In this document: one piece after another, positions 7,059-16,476 of the stretch | Layout: each line of letters opens with the position of its first letter | Position numbering within the stretch: position 1 is the first letter of the stretch | Source: F1-60-MAGs104 sp964355975 | GTDB taxonomy: Bacteria > Planctomycetota > Phycisphaerae > Phycisphaerales > SM1A02 | Direction of reading: 5' to 3' | Assembly (NCBI GenBank): GCA_964355975.1 | Contig: CAYHFW010000002.1 | Span: 1-64,000, forward strand | DNA: 64,000 nt | Program-made: the position numbers and the translations under genes | Notes under the pieces: model-generated | Database searches by the model: none | The model's input: only the letters and a program-made list of their open reading frames with translations | What the model was told of the DNA's origin: nothing

Positions 7059-8915
7059 TTAGCCCTTCAACGGGACCGTTGCGCCCTCGAGCATCTGCGC
7101 GCGCGCGAGCCGCTCATACACAGGACATCGCGAGAGCAACTGCGAATGCGTGCCAGAGTCGACGACGCATCCTTGATCCATCACGACTATTCGATCTGCT
7201 GCCAACATCGTTGAGAGTCGATGCGCGACGACGATGACGGTGCGCTGCCGTCCAAACTCTTCGATCGCTCCATTGATTTGCACTTCGCTCTCAGCGTCGA
7301 TCTGACTCGTCGCCTCGTCGAGAATGAGAATGGATGGATCGCGCAAAATCGCGCGCGCAATCGCGATGCGCTGCCGCTGTCCACCCGAAAGGCTCGCCCC
7401 CTGTTCGGAGACTTGCGTTTCGTATCCGTCTGTCATCGCTTCAATGAACCCGCTCGCGTGCGCACGCGCTGCGGCGGATTGAATCGACTCACGCGAAACT
7501 CCGCGTGGGTGCAGACTCGCAGAGCCCATCGCAATGTTCTCAGCAATCGTGCCGCGAATCAGCATCGATTCCTGTGTCACAACACCAATCTGCCGCCGAA
7601 GGCTCTTGAGCGAAACAGAAGCGATGTCGCATCCATCGATGAGCACGCGGCCGCTCTTTGGCAGAAGGATGCGCGGGAGAACTGAGAGCAGCGTCGTCTT
7701 TCCGCATCCATTGGGACCCACGATCGCAATGTGTTCGCCATGGCGAATATCCAGTGTGACATTTCGCAGCGTTGGCTCGCTTGCTTTGGGATAGGCAAAC
7801 GTGACATCCTCGAAGCGAATCGTGTGTTGATGGCGAAGCAATGTCGACTGCCCGCGCGCACGCCGCGGCTCGCACTCAAGCGACAGAATCTCTTGCAGGC
7901 GCTGCGCGGGAGCGCTGGCGGCTTGCATATCACCGATCAATCCTGTCATCGGCCGCACCGATCCACCCGCGACTGCGAGTGCGCCCAGCGAGAGCACGAA
8001 GTCATCGAAGGTCATCGCGCCGCGAATAATCTCGCGCACGACGAGCGCGCACAACGCGATGACAGCGAGGATCGCAATCGTCTCGACGAGAGGGCCTGCG
8101 AGGCTGCGTGCCGTTCGCGCGCGCAACTCTTCACGCACAACCATTCGATTCGCCTGTGTAAATCGCAGAATCATGTCAGACTCGGCCGTAGCAGTCTTGA
8201 CAGCGCGAAGTCCCTGCAGACTCTCGCCCGCGACGCGCAAGAGCACCTCTTGATTGCGCAGCGAACCACGCAGTCCGCGTCGAACGCGTTTGCCAGTCTT
8301 GCGCAGGATGATGCCAAGAATTGGACCAACGATCGCAGCAACGACAACGATGCGCCAGTCAAAGAAGACCGCGGCGGCAAGTGCTGCGGCCCCCTTGCTG
8401 AGTTGAGCAACAGTGCGACTCGTCAGCGCAACGAGTCCGCTTTGCAACTCTGCAGAATCGCGGATGATGCGACTCGTGAACTCTGCAGGGCCGCGAACAA
8501 CAACCTCGCCAAGTGGCATGCGAATCGCATGTCGAAATGCGTCGAGGCGGATGCGCGCAACGACGTTCGTGCACAAGCTGATTGAGATGTACTGATGCAA
8601 GAAGTTTGCAATGGCCCCAAAGATGGTCAGAGCCGCGAGCCCTGAGAGGATGCACAGCACCCCATCCATTCGCCCTTCTGGCAGCGCGGCGATGATGGCA
8701 CTGGGAATCTGCAGCCAAGGCTTGGTGGCGTTGAACTGCGCCGCGAGTTCGGGCAGCGTGCTGCCATTTTCACCAAGCAGCATCCGCAAGATCGGAGCGA
8801 GTGCGAGGAGTCCAGCGCCGAGCCCGCCTGCAGAAATGCCCGCAAAAACGAGCGTCAGAGCCAGTTGGCCAGGCGATCGCAAGAGGCGGCGTGCAAAGTA
8901 GAGAAAGGGACCCAT
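7059..8915 (-). CDS. ABC exporter, fused permease-ATPase (MsbA-like)
   Basis: This 618-residue half-transporter has an N-terminal six-helix membrane domain (about 1-335) and a C-terminal ATPase. Walker A is GPNGCGKTT at 400-408, the Q-loop is VVTQES, the signature is LSGGQRQR at 509-516, and Walker B/D-loop is ILILDEATSQID at 529-540, followed by the switch region VVAHRLST. It would act as a homodimer in the inner membrane, exporting a lipid, lipopolysaccharide precursor or drug. MsbA is the closest named type, but the substrate is not established. A TAGACT lies 12 nt upstream of the ATG. aroA ends just upstream. Confidence 0.92.
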   Translation of the reverse strand: MGPFLYFARRLLRSPGQLALTLVFAGISAGGLGAGLLALAPILRMLLGENGSTLPELAAQFNATKPWLQIPSAIIAALPEGRMDGVLCILSGLAALTIFGAIANFLHQYISISLCTNVVARIRLDAFRHAIRMPLGEVVVRGPAEFTSRIIRDSAELQSGLVALTSRTVAQLSKGAAALAAAVFFDWRIVVVAAIVGPILGIILRKTGKRVRRGLRGSLRNQEVLLRVAGESLQGLRAVKTATAESDMILRFTQANRMVVREELRARTARSLAGPLVETIAILAVIALCALVVREIIRGAMTFDDFVLSLGALAVAGGSVRPMTGLIGDMQAASAPAQRLQEILSLECEPRRARGQSTLLRHQHTIRFEDVTFAYPKASEPTLRNVTLDIRHGEHIAIVGPNGCGKTTLLSVLPRILLPKSGRVLIDGCDIASVSLKSLRRQIGVVTQESMLIRGTIAENIAMGSASLHPRGVSRESIQSAAARAHASGFIEAMTDGYETQVSEQGASLSGGQRQRIAIARAILRDPSILILDEATSQIDAESEVQINGAIEEFGRQRTVIVVAHRLSTMLAADRIVVMDQGCVVDSGTHSQLLSRCPVYERLARAQMLEGATVPLKG

Positions 8916-8930
8916 CAGACGGCAGCGAGT

Positions 8931-10265
8931 CTATCCAACCGGCGGACCGGCAAGCAGCGCGAAGTCTGACCAGAAGTTGGGATAACTCTTTGCAACACAC
9001 CCGGGATCAGCAATCGATATTCCTGGACGAACCAAACCGAGCAGCGCAAAGGTCATTGCGATGCGGTGATCTCCGCGCGGATCGATCACGCCAGGGCGCG
9101 GCGATGATGATTCTGGATCGATCACAATCGAGTGGTCGGTTGTCTCGATGTGCGTTCCAATCTTGGCGAACTCTTCAGCAAGCACTTGAATGCGATTCGA
9201 TTCTTTCACCTTGAGAGTCTCGAGGCCGCGAATGCGTGTGCGTCCCTTCGCCATCGATGCGACCGCCGCGATGCAGAGTGCACCATCGGGCCACTGGGAT
9301 CCATCAAGATCGACTCCGTTGAGTGTTGCGGTTCCTTCGAGCCCCATGCCACGGGGGCTTGACCACTCACGCGCGCCCATCGAGACGAGTGCGCGCAGAC
9401 ACGCAGCGTCAGGTTGCGTCGAGAGACGCGGGAGCCCCTGAATTGTGATGCGGGCATCACGAACGATTGCGGCAGCACCCAAGAAATAGACGGCGCTACT
9501 GGCGTCTGGCTCGATCGATCTCGTGCACGCGGCAAGCGGCGCTGGGGGAACGGTGATTCTGGTCAAGCGCCCTTGCGCATCGCGACAGACATCAAAGTGC
9601 ACTCCCCACGACCGCATCGCATCGAGCGTGAGTTCGACATACGAAGGGGTCGTCAACGACTCACCCGTGACGAAGAGATCGACTCCCCGCTCAAGCCTCG
9701 GCGCAAGGAGCAACACCGCTGAGACGAACTGGCTCGACGCAGTGCGTCCAACCTCAATCATGCCGCCGCGCGGAGGTGATCCGCCGCCGAGTCGCACGGG
9801 CAAACGCCCTTCTTCTTCGACGTAGTCCACGCGCGCGCCAAGAGCCCGCAACATTGCCACACCCTCTGCGATCGGTCGCTGCCGCATGCGTGCGCTGCCG
9901 TCGATGATGACAGGATTTCTTGCAAGTGATGCGATCGCCATCAAGAACCGCGTGGGGGTGCCGCCATCACCGAGGTTGACCGTGACGCCTCCGTCGATGC
10001 GACCTGCGGGCGCGGTGATCTGCGTTGAAGCCTCGTCGCGCGAGACAGGAATGCCCATCGCAACAAGCGCATCCATGAAAAGATCTGTGTCGAGCGCACG
10101 CAGAGGACGATGCAATGTCGAGATCCCCTTCGAGAGTGCAGCGAGCATGAGATAACGATTCGTTTGGCTCTTCGATCCTGGAGGCATGATCGAGACATTG
10201 AATGGCCTCGCGAGCGGAGTGACGCTCAGCGCACCAGGATGAATCTGCGAGGGTGAGAGGCTCAC
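8931..10265 (-). CDS. aroA: 3-phosphoshikimate 1-carboxyvinyltransferase (EPSP synthase)
   Basis: The 444-residue enzyme joins phosphoenolpyruvate to shikimate 3-phosphate in aromatic amino acid synthesis. Visible motifs are PGSKSQTNR at 29-37 (substrate/phosphate binding), LGDGGTPTRF (the LGNAGTAxR-equivalent loop, here with DGG), RQRPIAEG and the C-terminal DHRIAMT. The start is GTG and overlaps the stop of the GroES-like gene (GTGA). The loop reads DGGTPTR where class I enzymes have NAGTATR. This is worth noting because that loop contacts glyphosate in the known enzymes, but sensitivity cannot be read from it alone. Confidence 0.94.
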   Translation of the reverse strand: MSLSPSQIHPGALSVTPLARPFNVSIMPPGSKSQTNRYLMLAALSKGISTLHRPLRALDTDLFMDALVAMGIPVSRDEASTQITAPAGRIDGGVTVNLGDGGTPTRFLMAIASLARNPVIIDGSARMRQRPIAEGVAMLRALGARVDYVEEEGRLPVRLGGGSPPRGGMIEVGRTASSQFVSAVLLLAPRLERGVDLFVTGESLTTPSYVELTLDAMRSWGVHFDVCRDAQGRLTRITVPPAPLAACTRSIEPDASSAVYFLGAAAIVRDARITIQGLPRLSTQPDAACLRALVSMGAREWSSPRGMGLEGTATLNGVDLDGSQWPDGALCIAAVASMAKGRTRIRGLETLKVKESNRIQVLAEEFAKIGTHIETTDHSIVIDPESSSPRPGVIDPRGDHRIAMTFALLGLVRPGISIADPGCVAKSYPNFWSDFALLAGPPVG

Positions 10266-10597
10266 GAATCTTGCGCACCCGCGGTGCGAAAGACCGCAAC
10301 AACATCTTCGATCGGCACGACAAACAAGCGGTTATCCCCTTCGAAATCGACGGGAATTGCATTCTTTGGATGAAACAACACGCGGTCGTATCGCTGCACC
10401 GAGTAATCCGCATCACGCGTGACTTGTTCGCTCACAGCGACGATGCGCCCAGTCAGCGTGGGAATCTCCATCTTGTCTGGCAAGTGGATTCCAACCTTCG
10501 TAATTTTCTTGTCTTCATCCTTGCGGATGAGCACACGGTTTCCGACGGGCTCAACTGTCTCAAGCCGTTTTGAATCAGAGTTTGTACGTTGAGCCAT
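10262..10597 (-). CDS. GroES-like co-chaperonin
   Basis: This 111-residue protein has a Cpn10 fold: a VEPVGNRVLIRKDE opening strand, then GRIVAVSEQV, YDRVLFHPKNAIPV and a C-terminal VVPIEDVVAVF. It is slightly longer than typical GroES and lacks the canonical mobile-loop GGI sequence, having ITKVGIHLPD instead. No groEL is adjacent; it is coupled to aroA. It may be a divergent paralog, not the main GroES. Confidence 0.85.
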   Translation of the reverse strand: MAQRTNSDSKRLETVEPVGNRVLIRKDEDKKITKVGIHLPDKMEIPTLTGRIVAVSEQVTRDADYSVQRYDRVLFHPKNAIPVDFEGDNRLFVVPIEDVVAVFRTAGAQDS

Positions 10598-10609
10598 TGC
10601 GGGGCGCGA

Positions 10610-10768
10610 TCAGTTGTTTGGGGCTTTGAAGTCGGCCGGTGGCTCGGTGAACTTCGGGGTGCCCGCGGTGCACATGACGACGATGAAGACAGCCGCGATC
10701 GCCAAGATGATTCCAATCCAAATTCCGATTTTCGATCCGGCTGATTTCGTTGGGTCTTTCGCGCTCAT
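10610..10768 (-). CDS. Small single-helix membrane protein
   Basis: This 52-residue product consists of a charged N-terminus (MSAKDPTKSAGSK), one membrane helix of about 22 residues (IGIWIGIILAIAAVFIVV) and a short polar tail. I start it at the ATG at 10768, where a TATCGT hexamer sits 10 nt upstream; an upstream in-frame TTG would overlap hpd. It heads the GroES-like/aroA/ABC exporter run. Function unknown. Confidence 0.6.
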   Translation of the reverse strand: MSAKDPTKSAGSKIGIWIGIILAIAAVFIVVMCTAGTPKFTEPPADFKAPNN

Positions 10769-10794
10769 AAGGGGCGAGACGATACCATCATTTG
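10769..10794. promoter_or_regulatory. Divergent promoter for small membrane protein gene and hpd
   Basis: In this 26-bp gap TACCAT (10783-10788, plus) ends 6 nt before the hpd ATG. TATCGT (10784-10779, minus) ends 10 nt before the ATG at 10768. The two share the TA at 10783-10784. Confidence 0.6.
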
Positions 10795-11997
10795 ATGGCA
10801 ACACTCAGCACCGCGAGCAAGGAATCAACGAAACCTGCGACTGATCCACTGACGCTGATCGACGTCGATCATGTGCGATTCTTCGTCGGCAATGCAAAGC
10901 AGGCGGCCTATTTCTACGCCTATGCATTTGGATTCCAAGTCGAACAGGTCAACGACCTCACAACCGGCAATCGCCAGAGCGCGCAGTACCTGCTGACACA
11001 GGGAAACATTCGGCTGCTGCTTGAGACTCCGCTCACGAGTGACCACGCGGCGGTCGCCGAACTGAGCGCGTATGGCGATGGCATCAAGGACGTGGCATTC
11101 ACGGTCTTTGACGCCGAGAAAGCATGGGAGCAGGCAAAGCGCAACGGCGGGATCTCAGCGTACGAACCGCGCACGACGCGCGACGCCAACGGCAGCGTCA
11201 CGATGGCGGGCATTCAGACGTACGGACGAGTTGTGCATTCGTTCGTGAGTCGCACGGGTTGCTACGACCTGCCTGCGCTCAAGCAAGGCGGCGCATTCGC
11301 CCCGTCATTCCGACCTGTCACGAATTTCAAACTCAACGACTTCAACAGACTCCACCCATGCGGACTGAAGTTTGTCGACCACCTCGTTGGCAACGTTGAA
11401 CTTGGCAAGATGAACCACTGGGTCAAGTGGTACGAAGATGTCATGGGATTTGCGATGTTCAAGCACTTCGATGAGAAGGACATCTCAACGGAGTATTCAG
11501 CACTCATGAGCAAGGTCATGGCATCAGGAAACCACCTGATCAAGATGCCAATCAACGAACCCGCTGAAGGAAAGCGCAAGAGCCAAGTGCAGGAGTACCT
11601 CGATTGGCATGCGATGACTCCAGGAGTTCAACATCTCGCATTTCGCACCGACGACGAACTCTCGAGCGTCGCAGAGTTGCGCAGCCGCGGCGTTGAGTTT
11701 CTGCCGATCCCAGACACCTACTACGAGTCCGTCTGGAATCGCGTCAACAAAGAACTCACCACGCACGGTCACACGGCGGTCAAAGAAGACCACCAGCGCG
11801 TGCGCGAACTGGGCATTCTTGTCGATGCGGACGACGAGGGATACCTGCTGCAACTCTTTACGATGCCGCTTCAGGACCGTCCAACTCTCTTCTTCGAGAT
11901 CATCTGCCGCCGTGGCAGTCAATCGTTCGGCAAAGGAAACTTCAAGGCGCTCTTTCAATCCCTTGAAGAGGAACAGGCACGTCGCGGCAATCTTTGA
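10795..11997 (+). CDS. hpd: 4-hydroxyphenylpyruvate dioxygenase
   Basis: The 400-residue non-heme Fe(II) enzyme converts 4-hydroxyphenylpyruvate to homogentisate. It has two vicinal-oxygen-chelate halves. The expected iron ligands are present: His196 in FVDHLVGNV, His280 in PGVQHLAF and Glu368 in FFEII. The C-terminal gating helix GNFKALFQSLEEEQARRG is also present. The start is the ATG at 10795, with TACCAT 6 nt upstream (probably leaderless). It is the first enzyme of a dispersed tyrosine-degradation region completed by hmgA and fahA. No tyrosine aminotransferase is in the window. Confidence 0.97.
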   Translation: MATLSTASKESTKPATDPLTLIDVDHVRFFVGNAKQAAYFYAYAFGFQVEQVNDLTTGNRQSAQYLLTQGNIRLLLETPLTSDHAAVAELSAYGDGIKDVAFTVFDAEKAWEQAKRNGGISAYEPRTTRDANGSVTMAGIQTYGRVVHSFVSRTGCYDLPALKQGGAFAPSFRPVTNFKLNDFNRLHPCGLKFVDHLVGNVELGKMNHWVKWYEDVMGFAMFKHFDEKDISTEYSALMSKVMASGNHLIKMPINEPAEGKRKSQVQEYLDWHAMTPGVQHLAFRTDDELSSVAELRSRGVEFLPIPDTYYESVWNRVNKELTTHGHTAVKEDHQRVRELGILVDADDEGYLLQLFTMPLQDRPTLFFEIICRRGSQSFGKGNFKALFQSLEEEQARRGNL

Positions 11998-12031
11998 TCT
12001 GTGACCAATCCTTCACCCGACATAAACAATC

Positions 12032-14419
12032 ATGGATGAACCCAAGAACCCAGAGTCGCAAGGCGATATCGATCCATTCGCGGAGTTGCCCAACGACCCA
12101 TCCTTTGAGGGAATAGTCGAGGGAATAGTCGAAGACTCGGCGCCGCCCGCAAGCGATGCAGAGTCGGATGTGTTGGATTCAACAGAGTTCAACCCATCAA
12201 CGGACAGTTCAAGAGACCTCGGGCCAGGGTCAATCGACAGCGTGCCACCACCTGCGGCTCGGCGAGTTCTTTCGAAGATGGCTGGTCTCTTCGCCGCCGT
12301 GCTCGTGCTGGTCTTGGGGGTGATCGGCTGGGTGGCATGGCAACACTGGTGCGACCGCGAGCATCTCGAAAAGATCGAAGCAGATTTGCTGAGTGCGCGC
12401 GATGGGGCCGAGCAATCCAAAGGGCGTACTGAAGAGTCGGGTGAACGCGACTCGGCGCGAGCGCTTGCAACGCGGGTTGATGAGATTCTCGACGCACCCT
12501 GGTGGGACCGCATCGCGCTTCGCATCATCGATCAAGAACGGATCGCAAGCGCCAAGTCGCAAACCGATGAACTGCTCCTCAACGCCTCCCACCGCGCAGC
12601 GAACCGAGCGTGGTGGATTGAACGCACCAGCGCAGTCGACGCCGCAGTCGCGGGTGACGATCGCACCATTCCATCGGTGCAAACTGCGAGTGATGACCTG
12701 CTGAGTGCACAGCCTCCGCATCCTGGTGAGGGAGGATTCAGTGACGAAGGAGTTGCGTCGCTCAATGAGCGACTCGAGAAAGATCTTGACCAACTCATGC
12801 GTGCTCAAAATGAGCAACTCGATCTGAGGCAGAGCCAACTCGCGCTGATTCGAACCTCGGCAACGCTCGATGAACTGGCCTCGGCACTTGCGGCGCTCGA
12901 CGCGGTGGCGCCACCCGATCGCAATCCGCCAGAGATCGACGACGCTCTCGCAGCGATCCGAGCGCAGGGTGTCATCGTGGGCGACTTTCTTTCGGCGCGC
13001 GATGCGATGGAGTCTGAACTCAAAGTCACGCTCTCAGAGATTGCGGCGCTCGACCTCAATACAGGATCGGCAGAGACGATGCAACTCGTCGCGACGCGCT
13101 TGGGAGCACTCGAGACTCCAGACGATGCGCGCTTCGACGCCGTCCGCGACCTTGCCGCTCGCGGAGCTGCTGCTGCCACCCAAGTGCGCGCACTCTTGCA
13201 GACGCGTGACAGTGCGCTCGCATGGTTTGAGTCTCAGCGCAATACGCTCGAATCGCTCGCTTCCGTCGAAGAACTGGCGGCATTCACGCAAGGATTGACG
13301 AACGACGCTCCCCCGCCAAGCGATCTGCAGATCGTCACCGAGACGGCTGAAGATTTTCTGGCACGTCTCTCTGCTCGCACGATCGTGCTGGCAGAAGAAC
13401 GACGCCTGATGGATGAATCGCGCGCTCGCGCAGAAGTGTTCGCCGCCGCACTGCTCGCCGTGAACAGCGCACTCGAGTCGGGGGCGATTGCTCAAGCGGC
13501 CCAGACTCTCGTGAATGCTGCCCCTGAAACCCAAGAGCAAGTTGCAGCGTGCCAACTGGTGAAGGAAGGATTCGCACTCGCCGCGATCGCGCGAATCAAG
13601 GCGATGGCCGACGATGCGCGAACGACTGGTGGTTGGCGTGATGTCGCGACCAGCCTGCGAGATTGCCTTGCGTCCGAGTCTGTGACGGCCCTCGCCGCAG
13701 ACTTCACAACCGAGACCGCAGCCCTTTGGCAATCCGCCTCAATCGAAGAAGACAAACTGATCTACGAAGACCTTCAGCGCCTTGCGACTGGTCCATATGA
13801 AGAGTTTGCCCCAGTGGCACGTTGGTATCTCACGCCATCGCGCCTGCGCGGGGTAATGGCGCCGATGCATGCGCAGATTGCCAAGAGCCTCGAAGTGTTT
13901 GACCTTCCTGGATTGACTTTGCAAATCGAAGGGGTCGAGTGGAGCGACGCGCAGTGTGACTGGTCGACGCCACGCACGAGCCTGACAGTTGCGATCAATG
14001 AGGTTCCGTTCGGCTTTGATCTCTCACAGGTGAGTGCATCTGAGACGACCTTGCTCGGCACCGAGGTCCCGCTGCAAGCGCGCCGCGATGAACGTGTCGA
14101 GTTTGGAGTGAGCGGATACTTCGACTGCGCAGATGACGATGGAGTCTTCGCAGGTTCGGGCGGGCTCACGATGGACGAATTGCGTTCTGGCGGCCGTTTC
14201 GCTCTGCCGTTCTGGAATGATGGCGACCAGTCGCTCACACCCCACAAACTGCTCTTGATTTCGATTCCAGATGACGAAGTTCGCGTTGCGATGTCGCTTG
14301 CGAATTGGATCGACCCGCGCGCGCCGATCGAAGTGCCAGAATCAGAACCAGTCGCAGCCCCCGCTCCCGAGGTTCCGACGGTCGATCCTCCTGTGAGTGA
14401 TCCGCAACCGACAGTTTGA
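12032..14419 (+). CDS. Large membrane-anchored protein of unknown function
   Basis: This 795-residue protein begins with an acidic, low-complexity cytoplasmic segment of about 80 residues, in which GIVE is duplicated by a 12-bp repeat. One membrane helix follows at about 83-105 (MAGLFAAVLVLVLGVIGWVAW). Roughly 500 residues of Ala/Leu/Glu-rich helices, probably coiled coils, come next. A C-terminal beta-rich domain (about 610-760) and an acidic Pro/Glu tail end the protein. It lies 34 bp downstream of hpd on the same strand and could be co-transcribed with it. Nothing in it suggests an enzyme of tyrosine breakdown; it looks structural or envelope-associated. Confidence 0.8.
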   Translation: MDEPKNPESQGDIDPFAELPNDPSFEGIVEGIVEDSAPPASDAESDVLDSTEFNPSTDSSRDLGPGSIDSVPPPAARRVLSKMAGLFAAVLVLVLGVIGWVAWQHWCDREHLEKIEADLLSARDGAEQSKGRTEESGERDSARALATRVDEILDAPWWDRIALRIIDQERIASAKSQTDELLLNASHRAANRAWWIERTSAVDAAVAGDDRTIPSVQTASDDLLSAQPPHPGEGGFSDEGVASLNERLEKDLDQLMRAQNEQLDLRQSQLALIRTSATLDELASALAALDAVAPPDRNPPEIDDALAAIRAQGVIVGDFLSARDAMESELKVTLSEIAALDLNTGSAETMQLVATRLGALETPDDARFDAVRDLAARGAAAATQVRALLQTRDSALAWFESQRNTLESLASVEELAAFTQGLTNDAPPPSDLQIVTETAEDFLARLSARTIVLAEERRLMDESRARAEVFAAALLAVNSALESGAIAQAAQTLVNAAPETQEQVAACQLVKEGFALAAIARIKAMADDARTTGGWRDVATSLRDCLASESVTALAADFTTETAALWQSASIEEDKLIYEDLQRLATGPYEEFAPVARWYLTPSRLRGVMAPMHAQIAKSLEVFDLPGLTLQIEGVEWSDAQCDWSTPRTSLTVAINEVPFGFDLSQVSASETTLLGTEVPLQARRDERVEFGVSGYFDCADDDGVFAGSGGLTMDELRSGGRFALPFWNDGDQSLTPHKLLLISIPDDEVRVAMSLANWIDPRAPIEVPESEPVAAPAPEVPTVDPPVSDPQPTV

Positions 14420-14422
14420 GAC

Positions 14423-15190
14423 CTACGCCCAGGCTGGGCGCAGGCTCTCAACTTCAACGCCTGTCACGACGAGCTTCCACGCATGAAGCGCAGCGAAATT
14501 GTGATTGCATGATTCGTCCATCGGTTGCCCTCGGTACATCGCATCACCCGCGAGTGGGTGACCAAGCGAGCTGAGCCCCGCGCGAATCTGATGGCGCTTG
14601 CCGCCACCGATCAACTCAACTTCGATCAGATCGAATGCGGCAGGATCACCCTGCGGTGCGCGCAGATCGGCCGCGCGCAAGACCTTCCAACGACATGATC
14701 CGCGTTCATGCCGTCCACCAAACTCACTCACGGTGACTTTGGCCGATCCCTTATGGCGGCTCGAGAAGAACAGCGTGAACTCGCCGCTCGGGGCGAGACC
14801 GCGCGTCACACGCGCGAGGTACTTCTTGCCGATGGCCCATCCAGCACTTCCCGACGAAAAGTTCTCGCGCAAGTCTTCGTATGAACGTGGCGTCTTGGCG
14901 ACGAGCAGGCATCCACTCGTCGAGAGATCGAGTCGATGCACCAGCCCCGACTCTGGAAGTGTGCACTGGGTTGGGTAGTTTGCAGCAATCCACTCTTGAA
15001 TTGTCGGACTGCCATCGGTCACGCGTGCGGCGACTGAGTGCCACCCGAGGGGCTTGTTGACCACGAACCATTCTGGGCACTCGTGCGCCACTGTTGGCAA
15101 AAGGGCGCGTGCGTCGAATGAAATGGATGGTGGGTCGTTCACAATTGCACTCGACTGGTGGAACAGTTTGACGTCAGGTTCTGTGCTCAA
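14423..15190 (-). CDS. RluA-family pseudouridine synthase
   Basis: This is a 255-residue stand-alone catalytic domain. It contains WFVVNKPLGWHS, the catalytic-Asp motif LVHRLDLSTSGCLLVAKT and KRHQIRAGLSSLGHPLAGD near the end. It should isomerise uridine in rRNA or tRNA; the target is not predictable. No S4 domain is present. The long start is TTG at 15190. A GTG about 16 codons in is an alternative. The gene ends 3 bp from the convergent large membrane protein gene and diverges from hmgA by 34 bp. Confidence 0.88.
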   Translation of the reverse strand: MSTEPDVKLFHQSSAIVNDPPSISFDARALLPTVAHECPEWFVVNKPLGWHSVAARVTDGSPTIQEWIAANYPTQCTLPESGLVHRLDLSTSGCLLVAKTPRSYEDLRENFSSGSAGWAIGKKYLARVTRGLAPSGEFTLFFSSRHKGSAKVTVSEFGGRHERGSCRWKVLRAADLRAPQGDPAAFDLIEVELIGGGKRHQIRAGLSSLGHPLAGDAMYRGQPMDESCNHNFAALHAWKLVVTGVEVESLRPAWA

Positions 15191-15191
15191 G

Positions 15192-15224
15192 AGGTTGCCG
15201 CAACCTCCCTACACTACGAACGCA
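15192..15224. promoter_or_regulatory. hmgA promoter with 7-1-7 palindrome
   Basis: AGGTTGC-C-GCAACCT is a perfect 15-bp palindrome at 15192-15206. It ends 3 bp before TACACT (15210-15215), which lies 9 nt before the hmgA ATG. Its position over the -35/spacer region fits an operator for a repressor of homogentisate catabolism. The regulator is unknown, and no copy was seen before hpd or the fahA pair. Confidence 0.5.
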
Positions 15225-16454
15225 ATGGCCTTCTACACGAAACTCGGTCAACTTCCCAACAAACGTCACATTCAGTTTCGTCGACCTGACGGCAAGTTGT
15301 ACAGCGAAGAGGTCTTTGGCACAGAAGGATTCTCTGGCCCCACGTCGACGCTCTATCACATTCATCCGCCGACTCAAGTTGCAGGATGGCGCCCGATCTA
15401 TTCGTGTAAACCTCAGTATGTTGAGCGCGACGTCATGCGCATGCGTCATGTGCGCAGCGCACCGATGCCGCCCAAGGGCGATCCAATCACCGGCCGAGTC
15501 GTGCTCTTCGGAAACGAAGATGTCGAGATGTCTGTCTGCGTGCCAGCAGAGGCGATGAACTATTGGTTCAAGAGTGGTACAGGCGACGAGTGCATCTTCA
15601 TTCACCACGGCAGCGGTGTTGTGCACTCAACGTTCGGAACACTTCGCTTTGGTCCCAAGGACTACATCATCATTCCCAAGGGCGTCACCTATCAGATGAT
15701 CTTTGATCCCACGGTCGAAGGTGCGCCGCATGCGCGATTCTTGCTGATGGAGTCGGTCAATGGATCGCACATTCTGCCTCCGCCGCGCTATCTCTCGAAA
15801 CAGACATCGCAGTTTCTCGAGCACGCCCCTTACTGCGAGCGCGACTTGCGCTTGCCAGAACTTCCGCTGACGTTCGACGAGCGCGGCAACTACGAAGTGC
15901 GGATCAAGACGCGCGGCTCTGTGCATTCGTATCAGTACAGTTACCACCCGCTCGATGTGGTTGGATGGGATGGGTGCTATTACCCATACATCTTCAACAT
16001 TGATGATTTCAGCCCAATCGTCGGCAAGCATCACTTGCCTCCGCCGATCCACCAGACATTCGAAGCGCACAACTTTGTGATCTGTTCGTTCTGCCCGAGA
16101 TTGCTTGACTTTCATCCGCAAGCGATCGTTGTGCCATACAACCATTCCAATCTCGACTCAGACGAAGTGCTCTACTACGTTGAGGGCAACTACAAGGCGC
16201 GGCGTGGTATCGAAAGTGCTTCGCTCACGCTGCACCCGCAAGGGATTCCACACGGCCCACACCCAGGCACCGTTGAATCATCGATCGGCGCGACCAAGAC
16301 AGACGAACTTGCCGTGATGTGCGACACATTTCGGCCGCTCTTTCCAACCCAGGCTGCGATCGAACTTGACGATTCGCACTATCCGATGAGTTGGGAGCAG
16401 GATGGATCGAGTGGGCCAGCGGCGGCGCACTCTGCTCGCGTCAATACTTGGTGA
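15225..16454 (+). CDS. hmgA: Homogentisate 1,2-dioxygenase
   Basis: The 409-residue cupin-type dioxygenase opens the homogentisate ring to maleylacetoacetate. The family hallmarks are an N-terminal cupin half, HQTFEAHNFVICSFCPR, YNHSNLDSDEVLYYVEG (supplying iron ligands) and HPQGIPHGPHPG (the second His cluster). It matches the shorter bacterial form. The start is the ATG at 15225, not upstream in-frame codons that overlap the divergent gene. A palindrome and a -10 element lie just upstream. It is followed by the DUF192 gene. Confidence 0.95.
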   Translation: MAFYTKLGQLPNKRHIQFRRPDGKLYSEEVFGTEGFSGPTSTLYHIHPPTQVAGWRPIYSCKPQYVERDVMRMRHVRSAPMPPKGDPITGRVVLFGNEDVEMSVCVPAEAMNYWFKSGTGDECIFIHHGSGVVHSTFGTLRFGPKDYIIIPKGVTYQMIFDPTVEGAPHARFLLMESVNGSHILPPPRYLSKQTSQFLEHAPYCERDLRLPELPLTFDERGNYEVRIKTRGSVHSYQYSYHPLDVVGWDGCYYPYIFNIDDFSPIVGKHHLPPPIHQTFEAHNFVICSFCPRLLDFHPQAIVVPYNHSNLDSDEVLYYVEGNYKARRGIESASLTLHPQGIPHGPHPGTVESSIGATKTDELAVMCDTFRPLFPTQAAIELDDSHYPMSWEQDGSSGPAAAHSARVNTW

Positions 16455-16476
16455 TGAACGAAACGAAAGCGTGAAA

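Noticed and set aside
10262..10597. Main GroES of a groESL operon
   Set aside because: No groEL is adjacent and the mobile loop is atypical; kept as GroES-like.
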